A stretch of DNA of 64,000 nt from an uncultured Flammeovirgaceae bacterium (GCA_913045135.1 CAJWQD010000002.1:19864-83863); one strand, 5' to 3'; shown: positions 41,260-51,943, counted from the first letter of the stretch. The notes: generated by a model not told the origin, from the sequence alone. Translations and numbers: made by a program.

Positions 41260-42735
41260 TTAAAGGAAAAAAATCACCCCCATTAGACCAAAAAGACCCA
41301 AAACTATGGTGTAAGGAAGTGCCATCCAAATCATTTTAACATAAGATAATCGAATGGCTGGAGCAAGAGCTGAGGTTAATAAAAATAGAAATGCAGCCTG
41401 TCCATTGGGTGTCGCCACGCTAGGTAAGTTGGTTCCAGTATTAATGGCGATGGCCAAAGTTTCAAACTCTTTCCTATTGATCAAACCTAAATCAAAGGCA
41501 GCCTTGACTTCATTGATATAAACTGTAGCTACAAAAACGTTGTCGCTAATCATAGATAAAACACCATTGGCGGTGTAGAACAAAGCAGGTTGTATAGATT
41601 TGTCTTGCTCTAAAACATACTGTATGATAGGTTTAAATAAGTGCAAGTCATGAATCATGCCTACAATTACGAAAAAGACAGCTAATAACGCGGTAAAGGG
41701 TAAAGCCTCTTCAAACGCATGGCCGATGCGGTTTTCATCTGTTATACCTGTAAAAGCAGTTTGCAATACGATGATGGTCAAACCTATCAGTCCTACAGGG
41801 GCAAGATGAAAGGCTAATGCTACAATTAAAAATACTGCAGAAACAGCTTGAATGATAAGTGCGTATCTTTCTTCTTTAGATCTCTTTTTATCCTCATCCA
41901 CTAAAAAACCTTCAATAATAGTTTTGGCCAATTTCGGCAACTTTGCTCCGAAGCCAAACGTTCCGCTTAACTCCAACAATACACAACTTAGAAGGCCTGC
42001 AGTTAAAACTGGTATTGTAATGGGAGCCATTGCATAAAAAAAATCCATAAAATCCCAACCCATTTTGTCACCAATTAATAAATTTTGGGGCTCTCCAACA
42101 ATTGTACAAACTCCTCCTAAAGCTGTACCTACAGCCCCATGCATAACTAAACTTCTCAAAAAGCTCCTAAACTGTTCTAATGTTTCTCCGCTTAATTCTT
42201 CCTGATCTAGAATGCCGCTTTCATTATAATCACTTGGGCTTGAATGAACTTTATGGTACACTTGATAAAATCCAACGAAAACACTAATCAGAACTGCAGT
42301 AACCGTTAGAGCATCTAAAAAAGCACTCAAAAAGGCGGAAATAAAACAAAAAAGAAGTGATAGTACAATTTTGGAGGGTACTTTTATAAAAATTTTTCCA
42401 AAAATGAACATCAATAAAGGTTTCATAAAATAGATTCCAGCAACCATAAATACTAATAAAAGAAGAACTTCTAAGTTTCCCTCAATTTCATGAAATACCG
42501 TCTCTGGGCTGGTCATTTTCATTAGGACCACTTCTAATGCAATTAATCCGCCAGATTGAAGTGGATAGCATTTTAGAGCCATAGCTAAGCTCAATATAAA
42601 TTGACCAATTATTAGCCAGCCAGTAGCTGTAGGTCCAATGGTCATGAGTAAAAATGGGTTTAGTACTAAAAAGGCTAATATCGTTTTTTTATACCATTGC
42701 GGTGAGTTCCCTAAAAATGAATTATATAGCTCCAT
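41260..42735 (-). CDS. nhaB: Na+/H+ antiporter NhaB
   Basis: A 491-residue multi-helix antiporter. The match to the NhaB family is strong along the whole length: [16 protein letters not shown] at the N-terminus, [54 protein letters not shown], and [19 protein letters not shown] near the C-terminus. NhaB exchanges internal Na+ for H+ and fits saline growth. It is preceded by a TATCTTTG promoter element, and is a single-gene unit. Confidence 0.95.
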   Translation of the reverse strand: MELYNSFLGNSPQWYKKTILAFLVLNPFLLMTIGPTATGWLIIGQFILSLAMALKCYPLQSGGLIALEVVLMKMTSPETVFHEIEGNLEVLLLLVFMVAGIYFMKPLLMFIFGKIFIKVPSKIVLSLLFCFISAFLSAFLDALTVTAVLISVFVGFYQVYHKVHSSPSDYNESGILDQEELSGETLEQFRSFLRSLVMHGAVGTALGGVCTIVGEPQNLLIGDKMGWDFMDFFYAMAPITIPVLTAGLLSCVLLELSGTFGFGAKLPKLAKTIIEGFLVDEDKKRSKEERYALIIQAVSAVFLIVALAFHLAPVGLIGLTIIVLQTAFTGITDENRIGHAFEEALPFTALLAVFFVIVGMIHDLHLFKPIIQYVLEQDKSIQPALFYTANGVLSMISDNVFVATVYINEVKAAFDLGLINRKEFETLAIAINTGTNLPSVATPNGQAAFLFLLTSALAPAIRLSYVKMIWMALPYTIVLGLFGLMGVIFFL

Positions 42736-42763
42736 ATAAGAATGTTTTTTTACAGAAATGTAT

Positions 42764-42771
42764 CAAAGATA
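42764..42771 (-). promoter_or_regulatory. Candidate -7 promoter element TATCTTTG for nhaB
   Basis: On the minus strand the sequence matches TAnnTTTG exactly, 29 bases before the nhaB start codon. A TTTG at -33 is not clear. Confidence 0.4.
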
Positions 42772-42979
42772 TCAACCTAAAGATGTTTTTTTGTAAACTT
42801 TTGGAGAGCAATATATATAGCTAAAAAAGAAAAAGCAAAATGTAACATCCTCAAATAGTTACTAAAAAAATTTATCAAAAGGTGTTTTTGGAAGATTAAA
42901 GATAAGATTGGGCATCTTCACATGAGTTGTCTTTTATGGATTATGATATACTGTTGTTTTAAACTCAAAAAGAGTAAAT

Positions 42980-44164
42980 TTATACTCGTTCAATGACTAT
43001 TGAACTAGCACCACCGCCGCCATTGCAAATAGCTGCACAACCAATAGTTGCATTTTTTTGTTGTAAAATATTTTGGAGCGTAGTAACAATTCTGGCTCCT
43101 GATGCACCAAGAGGATGACCTAAAGAAACGGCACCACCAAGTACATTTATTATATTAATATCGATATTCAATATTTTATTAAATGCGAGAGGAACAACTG
43201 AAAAAGCCTCATTCACCTCGAAATAGTCTACATCATTTAGAGCTAACTTGGCCAAACTCAAAGCTTTTGGAGCAGCGTGAGTTGGTGCGGTAGTAAACCA
43301 TGCTGGTTCATGCGCAGTGTCTGCAAATGATAAAATTTTTGCCAATGGTTTTAAATCATATTTTTTGATTGCCTCAGCGCTTGCCAAAACCAAAGCTGCA
43401 GCACCATCATTTATTGTTGATGCATTAGCCGCAGTTACGGTTCCTGTTGGTGAAAATGCGGGCAATAATTTAGGTATTTTTTCAAACTTCACATTTTTAT
43501 GCTCTTCATCTTCAATTATGACCAGGGGCTCGCCTTTTCTTTTTGGTACCGAAACACCAACTATTTCACTAGCGAAAACTCCATTTTTAGAATTGATCGA
43601 AGTGTTTTGGTAAGACCGAATAGCATAGGCATCTTGTTCTTCCCGGGTAATACAATACTTCTCTGCCGTTTGATCAGCAAACACGCCCATGGTAATCCCC
43701 TCATATGGGTCTTGCAGGCCATCTTTTTGTAACCCATCAATCAAGGTTTCATTACCATATTTATAACCAAATCGGGCTTTTGGAATGTAATAAGGTATGG
43801 CGGACATATTTTCCATACCCCCTGCAACCAAAAGATCTCCTTGACCGAGCATTATACTTTCGGCTGCAAACATGATTGATTTGGCACCAGATGAACAGAC
43901 TTTATTTACTGTTGTGCTAGGGGCGGTATTCGGGATACCCGCTGCAAGGGCAGCTTGACGTGCTGGTGCTTGTCCCAAATTAGCCGAGCATACATTTCCC
44001 ATAAAAACTTCATCAATATTTTTTGGATCAATTTTTCCTTTTTCTAATGCTCCTTTAATCGCTGCGGCACCTAACTCAATCGCTGATACGTTGGCAAATA
44101 TTCCACCGAAGCTTCCCAAAGGAGTTCGAACTGCAGAAACGATATAAACTTCTTTATTTGACAT
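42980..44164 (-). CDS. Acetyl-CoA acetyltransferase (thiolase)
   Basis: A 394-residue thiolase that joins two acetyl-CoA to acetoacetyl-CoA or cleaves 3-ketoacyl-CoA. The nucleophilic Cys is in TTVNKVCSSGAKSIMFA near residue 90, the His in NEAFSVVPLAFN, and the second Cys in AAICNGGGGASSIV near the end, with GHPLGASGARIV. Length and blocks fit the biosynthetic acetyl-CoA acetyltransferase class. It stands alone, with no other beta-oxidation genes near. A promoter element sits just before it. Confidence 0.95.
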   Translation of the reverse strand: MSNKEVYIVSAVRTPLGSFGGIFANVSAIELGAAAIKGALEKGKIDPKNIDEVFMGNVCSANLGQAPARQAALAAGIPNTAPSTTVNKVCSSGAKSIMFAAESIMLGQGDLLVAGGMENMSAIPYYIPKARFGYKYGNETLIDGLQKDGLQDPYEGITMGVFADQTAEKYCITREEQDAYAIRSYQNTSINSKNGVFASEIVGVSVPKRKGEPLVIIEDEEHKNVKFEKIPKLLPAFSPTGTVTAANASTINDGAAALVLASAEAIKKYDLKPLAKILSFADTAHEPAWFTTAPTHAAPKALSLAKLALNDVDYFEVNEAFSVVPLAFNKILNIDINIINVLGGAVSLGHPLGASGARIVTTLQNILQQKNATIGCAAICNGGGGASSIVIERV

Positions 44165-44184
44165 TTTTTGAAAATATTATTACG

Positions 44185-44192
44185 CAAAGATA
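44185..44192 (-). promoter_or_regulatory. Candidate -7 promoter element TATCTTTG for the thiolase gene
   Basis: Minus-strand exact match to TAnnTTTG, 21 bases before the thiolase start codon; the octamer is the same as before nhaB. A TTG-like element lies about 23 bases further upstream, a little far. Confidence 0.4.
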
Positions 44193-44490
44193 ATTCTTCT
44201 TGAAATAAAGAAAGTCAATCAAATATTCATTTTGTATTTAAAAGTTAAGGAAAGCGAGGCAGTTTGAAAAATACAATTAATGCAATTTGCTCCTCATTTT
44301 TCGGGAGACGACAAGTTTTAAGAGAAGACATCCAAATTAAATTATAGCTAATGAATTGAATTGTAACTTTTTTTAGAGCTTAATACTCACGATAGATTTA
44401 GAAAAAAAGATTCGGTAGTTAATATTTATTCTTAAGCAAAGGAAATTGAATTTGGCAAAAAAGAGAGGTCTTATCTACCTTTACGGTTGC
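44193..44490. other. Intergenic region between divergent genes
   Basis: About 300 bases between the thiolase promoter element and the ABC-F start. It should hold the promoter for the ABC-F gene, but I see no clear element, no RNA gene and no repeat. Confidence 0.4.
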
Positions 44491-46377
44491 ATGGTTAGCA
44501 TTGATAATATAAGTTATTACCTCGGTGAACGAATTCTCTACGAGAATGCCTCTTTATTTATACAACCTAAAGATAAAATAGGTCTTATTGGTCTAAATGG
44601 TACTGGTAAGTCTACCTTGCTCAAGGTACTTCATGGGGAGTTAGAATTGACCTCAGGTAATATTTCAAAGGCAAAAAGTACATCCATTGGATTCTTGAAT
44701 CAAGATCTCCTTTCCTACCAAAGTGATGAACCCATTCTTGAAGTGGCTATGCAGGCTTTTCATCAGGCCCTTGATTTGCAAAATCAAATAGATATTGTTC
44801 TCAAGGAAATGGAGCTGAATTATACAGATAAATTGCTCGAAAGACTTTCTTTGTTACAGGAACAGTTTGAAATGGCAGACGGATATACGATTAAGTCTCA
44901 AGCTGAGGAATTATTAGAAGGTGTAGGATTTAAAACAACAGATCTTAATCGCCCACTTAGAGAGTTTTCTGGAGGCTGGAGAATGCGGGTGATGTTGGCT
45001 AAGTTACTTTTAGAGAAACCTTCTCTTTTAATGTTAGATGAGCCAACAAACCACTTAGATTTACCCTCGATACAATGGATTGAGGCTTATCTCCAGAATT
45101 ATGAAGGCGCATATATAATTATATCCCACGATCGTACCTTTCTCAACAGTACGGTCAACAAAATAGTTGAAGTATATTCTAGTAAGCTTAATTTGTATCC
45201 GGGTAATTATGATTACTACCTCGCAGAAAAAGAATTACGCAATGAGATACAGCAAAATGCTTTTGAAAATCAACAGCAAAAAATAAAAGAAGCTGAAAAA
45301 TTCATAGAGCGGTTTAAAGCAAAAGCTACCAAGGCCAAACAGGCGCAGTCTAAGTTGAAGCAATTAGAAAAATTAGATAGAATCGAAGCAGTTGTTGACG
45401 AAAACATGCAGGTCAATTTTAAATTTAATTTTAAAACTAAGTCGGGACGTCATGTAAAGCGATTGAGAAAAATTAGTAAGTCCTATGGAGGTCTAGACAT
45501 TTTAAAAAAGACAACTTTGGATTTACAGCGAGGAGACAAGGTAGCATTGATTGGTGCGAATGGTAAGGGGAAATCAACTGTTTTACGAATCATGGCGGGT
45601 ATTGAAGATCATGAAGGTCAAGTAGAAACAGGACATAATGTATTAATGTCTTTTTATGCCCAACATCAATTGGAGGCTCTCAATATTAACAACGATCTTG
45701 TTGAAGAACTTAAACAAGAAGGAACCGGTAAAAATGAACAAGAGTTACGTGGGGTTTTGGGATGTTTTTTGTTCAGTGGAGATGAAGTATTCAAAAAAAT
45801 AAAAGTCTTATCTGGGGGTGAAAAATCCCGAGTAGCATTGGCAAAATCTTTAATATCTGAGTCTAACCTTTTATTACTAGATGAGCCTACAAATCATTTA
45901 GACATGCTTTCAGTGGGTATTTTGGTACAGGCTTTGCAACAATATATGGGCACATTTTTGGTAGTTTCTCACGATAGACATTTTATTACTAAAGTAGCCA
46001 ATAAAATTTGGTGGATAGAAGATTACCAGCTTAAGGAATATCCTGGTACTTATGAAGAGTATCGATGGTGGATGAGTAAGCGCATATCCTCTACCGAATC
46101 AATGGTCAGAAATCGGGAAAATTCAAAAACTAAAAGCAAAGAAAAACGCATCAAGCACAGATCTCAGACGAACTTAAATAGACAGATAGCCGACATAGAA
46201 GGTCAAATAAAAGAGCGTGAGACATTGATGAAATCTCTAGAAACAAAGATGACTCAACCAGATATCTATCATGATAGGAATAAATTCTCACAAATAACCG
46301 ATCAATTTCAAAAAATAAAGAATGAAGCTGAACGTTTAACCAAAGAATGGGAATTTTTGATCTCATCCAATGAGTAA
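44491..46377 (+). CDS. ABC-F family ATPase (ribosome-acting, Uup/EttA-like)
   Basis: A 628-residue soluble protein with two ATPase domains and no membrane helix. The first has Walker A GLNGTGKSTLLKVL and signature FSGGWRMRVMLAKLLL; the second has GANGKGKSTVLRIM and LSGGEKSRVALAKSL. Between them is the linker (about residues 230-300, rich in Gln, Lys and Glu) that reaches the ribosomal E or P site in this family. The C-terminus after 545 is a charged coiled coil, as in Uup-like members. The ATG at 44491 gives MVSIDNISYYLGE, a normal start; the TTG at 44446 is not needed. Such factors ease translation stalls or give antibiotic resistance; the exact role is open. Confidence 0.93.
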   Translation: MVSIDNISYYLGERILYENASLFIQPKDKIGLIGLNGTGKSTLLKVLHGELELTSGNISKAKSTSIGFLNQDLLSYQSDEPILEVAMQAFHQALDLQNQIDIVLKEMELNYTDKLLERLSLLQEQFEMADGYTIKSQAEELLEGVGFKTTDLNRPLREFSGGWRMRVMLAKLLLEKPSLLMLDEPTNHLDLPSIQWIEAYLQNYEGAYIIISHDRTFLNSTVNKIVEVYSSKLNLYPGNYDYYLAEKELRNEIQQNAFENQQQKIKEAEKFIERFKAKATKAKQAQSKLKQLEKLDRIEAVVDENMQVNFKFNFKTKSGRHVKRLRKISKSYGGLDILKKTTLDLQRGDKVALIGANGKGKSTVLRIMAGIEDHEGQVETGHNVLMSFYAQHQLEALNINNDLVEELKQEGTGKNEQELRGVLGCFLFSGDEVFKKIKVLSGGEKSRVALAKSLISESNLLLLDEPTNHLDMLSVGILVQALQQYMGTFLVVSHDRHFITKVANKIWWIEDYQLKEYPGTYEEYRWWMSKRISSTESMVRNRENSKTKSKEKRIKHRSQTNLNRQIADIEGQIKERETLMKSLETKMTQPDIYHDRNKFSQITDQFQKIKNEAERLTKEWEFLISSNE

Positions 46378-46392
46378 CTAAAATTGTTTTAA

Positions 46393-46429
46393 TTTCATTG
46401 TTTTCAATTAGTTAATTAAAACAATGAAA
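46393..46429. other. 12-bp inverted repeat after the ABC-F gene
   Basis: TTTCATTGTTTT at 46393-46404 pairs perfectly with AAAACAATGAAA at 46418-46429, and the 13-base centre has two AATT copies that can pair further. It lies 15 bases after the ABC-F stop. There is no T tract after it on either strand, so a terminator role is possible but unproven. Confidence 0.5.
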
Positions 46430-46495
46430 CAAAAATATGGAGAATGAGAAATTTAAAAATAATGGTCCTTGGTAGTTAAAAGATAATTAAATTAG

Positions 46496-46569
46496 TAGCG
46501 AGGAGGGGAGTTGAACCCCTGACCTCCGGGTTATGAATCCGACGCTCTAACCAACTGAGCTACCTCGCC
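46496..46569 (-). tRNA. tRNA-Met (anticodon CAT)
   Basis: On the minus strand a 74-base cloverleaf folds: acceptor GGCGAGG with CCTCGCT (first pair G-T), D-stem GCTC/GAGC, anticodon loop TTCATAA, variable AGGTC, T-stem AGGGG/CCCCT with loop TTCAACT, discriminator A. CCA is not encoded. The paired acceptor end and the sequence suggest elongator tRNA-Met; a tRNA-Ile with modified C34 also has CAT and cannot be fully excluded. Confidence 0.93.
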
Positions 46570-46671
46570 ATGTTGTTGATACACATTTACAAGGAGCGCA
46601 ATTTAACAACAAATTATTATTAATTATGATTGGGCTAATTTTTTTTATTACCTTGTAAAAAATGTTTTTTT

Positions 46672-47055
46672 ATGAGTAAGAGTAAGTTTATAGGAGAATA
46701 CAGTATCAATGCATCTCGAAAGATGTTATTTCCTTATATTAGTACAGCATCAGGACTCTCACAATGGTTCGCAGATGACGTTAACATTACAGAGGATAAA
46801 GTTTACACCATGCTTTGGGATGGTGAAGTAAATAGGGCGAAGATTGTTTCGATCAAAGTCAATCGATATATCAAATTCGAATTTGAGGGAGAAGATGATA
46901 ACGATTTAAATTTCATCGAAATCCGATTAGAAATGAATGAACTTACTCAAGAGGTTTATATAAAGATTACTGACTATTCTGATGTTGATGATCAAGAGGT
47001 CTCTGATTTGTGGGAGGGTTTGATACATGACTTGAAAGAAATTGTTGGTGGTTGA
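46672..47055 (+). CDS. START-like (SRPBCC superfamily) domain protein
   Basis: A 127-residue protein of the AHSA1/START-like type. The N-terminal pattern GEYSINASRKMLFPYISTAS and SQWFADDVNITED fits this fold, and the C-terminal helix VSDLWEGLIHDLKEIVG closes it. The fold makes a cavity for a hydrophobic ligand, but the ligand of this Bacteroidota group is not known. The stop lies 47 bases before the LptF/G start, so they are probably co-transcribed. Confidence 0.75.
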   Translation: MSKSKFIGEYSINASRKMLFPYISTASGLSQWFADDVNITEDKVYTMLWDGEVNRAKIVSIKVNRYIKFEFEGEDDNDLNFIEIRLEMNELTQEVYIKITDYSDVDDQEVSDLWEGLIHDLKEIVGG

Positions 47056-47102
47056 ACATCACAGAATACTTTGTTACTCATTTGAAGATTAATTCTAAGA
47101 AA

Positions 47103-48758
47103 ATGAGAAGGCTTGATAAACTTATTCTAAAATCTTTTATTGGTCCGTTTTTCTTAACAACCATTGTTGCCACATTCATTCTTTTGGTCCAATACATGCT
47201 TAAATATTTCGACGATTTTGTAGGAAAAAATTTGGGATTTAAAGTTTTTGGAGAATTACTATTTTATTTCAGCATCAATATACTTCCAAATGCTCTCCCT
47301 TTAGGTGTATTAATTTCTTCTCTAATGACATTTGGTAATCTGGGAGAAAACTTTGAGTTATCGGCTATAAAAAGTGCGGGTATATCTCTAACTAGAGCAC
47401 TAAAACCTATATTTTTTTTCATTTTGACTTTAACTATATCATCATTTTTCTTCAATAATTATGTAGTCCCAGCAGCTAACTTGAAGGCTTATAGTTTAAT
47501 CTACGATATTAAACATAAAAAACCTGCACTAGATATTAAAAAAGGAGTTTTCTACAACGGTATTCCTAATTACAGTATTAAAGCAAATGAAAAATTCAGT
47601 GATAATGTTACCCTGAAGGATGTCATGATCTATGATCATACAAGAAAAAATGGAAATAATTTTGTAATTCTAGCTGATTCATCAAGAATGTTCTCAATGT
47701 ACAATGATAAGTTTTTGAAGTTGGAGCTTTTTGATGGACAGTACTTTAACCAGCAAGCCACTAAAAACAATCCGGTAGATCAATTTCAGCGAACTTCTTT
47801 CGATCAAATGTATATGATGTTTAGCCTATCCTCTTTTGATCTTAAAAGGACAAGAGAAGAACTTTTTCAGAATAATAGGCAAATGAAAAATATTAAGGAA
47901 TTGACCTCAGATATAGATTCTCTTGAGGTGGAACAGGAATCAGCAATAACTAGTCTGCATAAACTATCTAAGCAGTACTTATATCACCGTATGGATCGGT
48001 CAAGTTTTCAAAAAAAAAAGCAGGTTAAATCGGATTCATTGCAGTTAAAGAGCTCCATGATAAATAAGAATGGGAAGAAACAGACTCAATTAGAAAAAGC
48101 AAAGGCTTCTATGTTTGATATTAATTTTGCATATTTTTATGGTCTCGGTTTAATAAAAGATAGTACCAGATCGGATTCGTCATGGCGGAGAAATAGACAG
48201 GTTACGGGATCTATTGATCAATTACCAGAGAAGTCAAATGGGATATTGGCTCAGATGGATTTGAAAGATTTGGATTCATTGTTTACAACAAATCGGAAAC
48301 AAAGTTTAGTTCTTGCATCGGCATTGAGAAAAAGTAGAAATTATAAAGTAAATATTTCAAGTATCAAGTCTCAACTGAAACGGTTAAGATATGAATCGGA
48401 GCGTTACAAAATAGCGAAATTTAAGAAATATAGTCAGGCTTTTGCTTGTATGGTTATGTTTTTGATTGGGGCACCACTCGGTGCTATCATAAAAAAGGGA
48501 GGTTTAGGTTTTCCTGTCATTATATCGATTTTTTTTTATATTTTTTATTATGTTACCAGCATACTTAGTGAAAAGTGGGCTGTTGCTGGTTATGTTAATG
48601 GTGCCTATTCTATATGGATGTCAGACTTAATCCTTTTGCCCGTAGGTCTCTTTTTTTTAAGACAAGCAAGGGTAGATGCGCGACTTTTCGATACAGATTA
48701 TTATCTAGTAATGATTGATAAGTTTACTAAAAGGAGATCTAAAAAATTAAAGCATTAA
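47103..48758 (+). CDS. LptF/LptG family permease
   Basis: A 551-residue permease of the YjgP/YjgQ family, part of the LptBFG ABC complex that lifts lipopolysaccharide from the inner membrane. The N-terminus MRRLDKLILKSFIGPFFLTT and the first three helices (about 14-110) are typical, as is the pair of helices at the end (FACMVMFLIGAPLGAIIKKGG). Between them is a large outer part with a coiled, charged insertion near residues 270-420, longer than in E. coli. The ATG at 47103 gives the right N-terminus; the TTG at 47052 does not. Its partner is elsewhere. Confidence 0.9.
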   Translation: MRRLDKLILKSFIGPFFLTTIVATFILLVQYMLKYFDDFVGKNLGFKVFGELLFYFSINILPNALPLGVLISSLMTFGNLGENFELSAIKSAGISLTRALKPIFFFILTLTISSFFFNNYVVPAANLKAYSLIYDIKHKKPALDIKKGVFYNGIPNYSIKANEKFSDNVTLKDVMIYDHTRKNGNNFVILADSSRMFSMYNDKFLKLELFDGQYFNQQATKNNPVDQFQRTSFDQMYMMFSLSSFDLKRTREELFQNNRQMKNIKELTSDIDSLEVEQESAITSLHKLSKQYLYHRMDRSSFQKKKQVKSDSLQLKSSMINKNGKKQTQLEKAKASMFDINFAYFYGLGLIKDSTRSDSSWRRNRQVTGSIDQLPEKSNGILAQMDLKDLDSLFTTNRKQSLVLASALRKSRNYKVNISSIKSQLKRLRYESERYKIAKFKKYSQAFACMVMFLIGAPLGAIIKKGGLGFPVIISIFFYIFYYVTSILSEKWAVAGYVNGAYSIWMSDLILLPVGLFFLRQARVDARLFDTDYYLVMIDKFTKRRSKKLKH

Positions 48759-48762
48759 AGAG

Positions 48763-48794
48763 TTTGTATTCAAATTTAGTATTTATTAAATTTG
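48763..48794 (+). promoter_or_regulatory. Bacteroidota-type promoter of rpsO: TTTG-N20-TAAATTTG
   Basis: TTTG at 48763-48766 and TAAATTTG at 48787-48794 match both halves of the Bacteroidota promoter, with a spacer of 20 bases. The expected start of transcription is near 48801, about 40 bases before rpsO. It is the best promoter match in the window. Confidence 0.75.
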
Positions 48795-48839
48795 CAGCAG
48801 AAAAAATATATTAACAGAGAGTTAATTTCTAAGATAAAG

Positions 48840-49109
48840 ATGTATTTAACAGCAGAAAAAAAACAAGAGTTTTTCAAAACACATGGTAAAGGAAAGCAAG
48901 ACACTGGTACATCAGAGTCTCAAATTGCTTTATTTACCCACCGCATTAATCACTTAACAGATCATCTACAGGTCAATAAAAAGGACCATTCGTCACGATT
49001 AGGATTGTTGAAACTTGTAGGGAAGCGAAGAAAACTTCTTGATTTCCTCTACAAAAACGAAATTGAGAGATATCGTGCCATAATAGCCAAACTCAATTTA
49101 AGAAAGTAA
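48840..49109 (+). CDS. rpsO: 30S ribosomal protein S15
   Basis: An 89-residue ribosomal protein that binds 16S rRNA in the platform of the small subunit. The blocks GKGKQDTGTSESQIALFTHRI, HLQVNKKDHSSRLGLLKLVG and KRRKLLDFLYKNEIERY are standard S15. The ATG at 48840 gives the usual length; an in-frame TTG at 48792 overlaps the -7 element and is excluded. pnp follows after a terminator-like hairpin, the well-known rpsO-pnp order. Confidence 0.97.
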   Translation: MYLTAEKKQEFFKTHGKGKQDTGTSESQIALFTHRINHLTDHLQVNKKDHSSRLGLLKLVGKRRKLLDFLYKNEIERYRAIIAKLNLRK

Positions 49110-49118
49110 TTATCAGTC

Positions 49119-49147
49119 AAGGGAGCTTTTTCGAGGTCCCTTTTTTT
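49119..49147 (+). terminator. Hairpin and T tract between rpsO and pnp
   Basis: AAGGGAGCT at 49119-49127 pairs with AGGTCCCTT at 49134-49142 (one mismatch) around a six-base loop, followed by a run of T. It is a partial or full terminator of rpsO. Confidence 0.75.
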
Positions 49148-49169
49148 CAAACTTTGATTTAATAAAATT

Positions 49170-51287
49170 ATGCTTCCATTATTTAAGCAAAAAACATTTT
49201 CATTACCCGATGGTACTTCTTTGACTATTGAAACTGGCAAATTAGCTAAACAAGCAGATGGATCGGCTGTCTTAAAAGTGGGTGACATGATGTTACTTGC
49301 GACTGTAGTATCCAAAAGATCTGCTGGAGAAAATGTTGATTTTCTTCCATTATCGGTAGATTATCAAGAGAAATTTGCCGCAGCAGGAAAGATACCAGGA
49401 GGATTTCTAAAAAGAGAAGGCAGACTTTCCGATTATGAAATTCTCATTTGTAGATTAGTTGACAGGGCTTTAAGACCTTTGTTTCCTGATGATTACCATG
49501 CCGACACACAAGTGATGATCAGTCTTATTTCAGCAGATCAAAATATTATGCCTGTAGCTTATGCCGCTTTAGTAGCATCTGCGGCATTGGCAGTTTCAGA
49601 CATTCCATTCAATGGACCCATTTCAGAAGTTATGGTTGCCAAAGTAGACGGGACTTATGTCGTTAACCCTTCTGTAGAGCAAAGCGCAGACGCCAAAATG
49701 GAATTAATTGTTGCAGGATCGGCTGACAACATCATGATGGTTGAAGGTGAGTGTAAAGAGGTACAGGAATCTGAGATGTTAGAAGCTATCAAAATAGCAC
49801 ATGAGACTATAAAAATTCAATGTACCGCTCAATTAGAGTTATCTCAAGAGATAGGAACTTCTGAAAAACGTACCTATGATCATGAAAATCATGATTTAGC
49901 ATTAGCTGATATGATCAAGGCAGCTTGTTATGATGCCTGTTATGCTTTGGCCAAAGAGGGCATTGCTGATAAAGAAATTCGTAAAGAAAAATTTGCGGCT
50001 ATTATTGATACATTTATTGAGGAGTTAGGGGAAGATCATGAATATGACCCTTTTTTAATTAATAAATATTATCACAACGTTCAAAAAGATGCAATCAGAA
50101 ATTGCGTCATGGACTCTAGTATTAGATTAGACGGTAGGCAATTGGATGAAATTCGACCTATTTGGAGTGAAATAGATTATCTACCGGGTGCTCATGGATC
50201 TGCAGTTTTTACTAGGGGTGAAACGCAGTCATTGACCTCTGTTACTTTAGGTTCCAAGGTAGATGAGCAAATGATTGATGGAGCCATGCATTCTGGCTAC
50301 AATAAATTTATCTTACATTATAATTTTCCAGGATTCTCTACCGGAGAAGTAAGGCCTAATAGAGGTCCAGGCAGAAGAGAAGTAGGACATGGAAACTTGG
50401 CTATGAGAGCCTTAAAGCAGGTACTTCCTCCGGAAAGTCCCTATACCATAAGGATTGTTTCAGACATATTAGAGTCTAATGGTTCGTCGTCCATGGCGAC
50501 TGTTTGTGCAGGAACGCTTGCCTTGATGGATGCAGGAATTCAAATATCTAAACCAGTATCAGGAATAGCAATGGGAATGATATCTGAAAAAGATGGTTCC
50601 CGTTATTCCGTGCTCTCAGATATTTTAGGAGATGAAGATCATTTAGGAGATATGGATTTTAAGGTGACAGGAACGCGAGATGGCATCACTGCTTGCCAGA
50701 TGGATATTAAAGTAGATGGCTTATCATACGATATTTTGGAAGAAGCTATGGAGCAAGCCAAGAAAGGAAGGATGCATATACTCGATAGAATTACAGATAC
50801 GATTAAGGTTCCAAGACCTGAAATGAAACCCAATGCACCAAGATTGATTTCCATTTCTATCGAAAGAGATATGATTGGTGCTGTGATTGGACCCGGAGGT
50901 AAGGTAGTTCAAGAAATTCAGCGTGAGACCGGTGCTACCGTCGTTATTGAAGAAACACCCAAGGGAGGGGTAGTTAATATTTTTGCTGTTAATAAGGATG
51001 TTTTAGATAAGGCGGCCAATTGGGTTAAAGGTATCGTTGCCATGCCAGAAGAAGGTGAAGTATATGAGGGAAAAGTTAAATCGATTATGCCTTTTGGTGC
51101 TTTTATCGAATTTATGCCAGGCAAAGATGGTTTACTTCATATTTCCGAAGTGAAGTGGGAGAGATTAGAGAAGATGGATGGTGTTATGGCTGTGGGAGAG
51201 GAAGTAAAAGTAAAGCTTATCGAGATAGACAAAAGGACCGGTAAATATCGATTGTCGAGAAAAGTATTATTGCCTAAGCCCGAATAA
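49170..51287 (+). CDS. pnp: Polyribonucleotide nucleotidyltransferase (PNPase)
   Basis: A 705-residue 3'-5' phosphorolytic RNase. Two RNase PH domains are seen, one at the start ([40 protein letters not shown]) and one from about residue 315 ([45 protein letters not shown]), with catalytic Asp residues near 485-492 ([13 protein letters not shown]). A KH domain follows near 565-585 ([20 protein letters not shown]) and an S1 domain near 625-695 ([20 protein letters not shown]). It is complete and intact. PNPase takes part in mRNA decay and sRNA handling. Confidence 0.97.
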   Translation: MLPLFKQKTFSLPDGTSLTIETGKLAKQADGSAVLKVGDMMLLATVVSKRSAGENVDFLPLSVDYQEKFAAAGKIPGGFLKREGRLSDYEILICRLVDRALRPLFPDDYHADTQVMISLISADQNIMPVAYAALVASAALAVSDIPFNGPISEVMVAKVDGTYVVNPSVEQSADAKMELIVAGSADNIMMVEGECKEVQESEMLEAIKIAHETIKIQCTAQLELSQEIGTSEKRTYDHENHDLALADMIKAACYDACYALAKEGIADKEIRKEKFAAIIDTFIEELGEDHEYDPFLINKYYHNVQKDAIRNCVMDSSIRLDGRQLDEIRPIWSEIDYLPGAHGSAVFTRGETQSLTSVTLGSKVDEQMIDGAMHSGYNKFILHYNFPGFSTGEVRPNRGPGRREVGHGNLAMRALKQVLPPESPYTIRIVSDILESNGSSSMATVCAGTLALMDAGIQISKPVSGIAMGMISEKDGSRYSVLSDILGDEDHLGDMDFKVTGTRDGITACQMDIKVDGLSYDILEEAMEQAKKGRMHILDRITDTIKVPRPEMKPNAPRLISISIERDMIGAVIGPGGKVVQEIQRETGATVVIEETPKGGVVNIFAVNKDVLDKAANWVKGIVAMPEEGEVYEGKVKSIMPFGAFIEFMPGKDGLLHISEVKWERLEKMDGVMAVGEEVKVKLIEIDKRTGKYRLSRKVLLPKPE

Positions 51288-51943
51288 ATAAGAGGTTAAT
51301 TTCCATTAAGTATTAAAGCAAGAATGCGTAATTTATCGACAAATAGTATTTAGGTAGATCTTTTAATATCTACTGTTGTTAAAACTGTCGAAAACCCTGT
51401 CATTTCCTAATTTCTGAATTAGCAATTGTAAATTGTGGATGGTCTGCTGACTTTTGGTAGATATTCTTGTATGCGCCAAGAGATGTAGTAAAGTTCAATT
51501 AATTCATTATAATAACGTTAACGCTTCGTTGTCACTGAATGAGACTAATACTGAAAAGGGTCGTTATATCTTATTTCTGGGTTTGGTTTTATCTTATAAA
51601 ATTGGAAAGCTGAAAACACTATAACTACGTGAGAAAGTTGGGAAATCATTTGGAACAAGCTTTGAAATCTGTAACTTTCATTTGATCATTTTAGAATAAG
51701 CTACCATCACTTTATCTATCATGGATGCGAGAATTAAGGCTTAGATCGAAACTCAGAAGTAAATACAATCAATCTTAAAATTATATTTATAAAATGAATT
51801 GTTTTATTGATCCCATTTTTCAATTTCAGAATTGTAATTTTACGAAATTCATTTAAAAATAAGGGTGTGGGAGTATTACCTATCTTATATTTGTATACCA
51901 AATTTGAAGTGCCTGCACTTTATTAATTTTTTACAAGAAATAT
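51288..51943. other. Intergenic region of 656 bases, no gene seen
   Basis: Unusually long for this compact part of the window. All frames have frequent stops. Some short stretches look like decayed coding sequence but I recognise no family. Towards the end is a candidate promoter for trxB. No RNA gene or clear hairpin was found. Confidence 0.5.
51886..51893 (+). promoter_or_regulatory. Candidate -7 promoter element TATATTTG for trxB-bshB1
   Basis: Exact match to TAnnTTTG, 50 bases before the trxB start codon. The -33 position has no clear TTTG. Confidence 0.4.
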
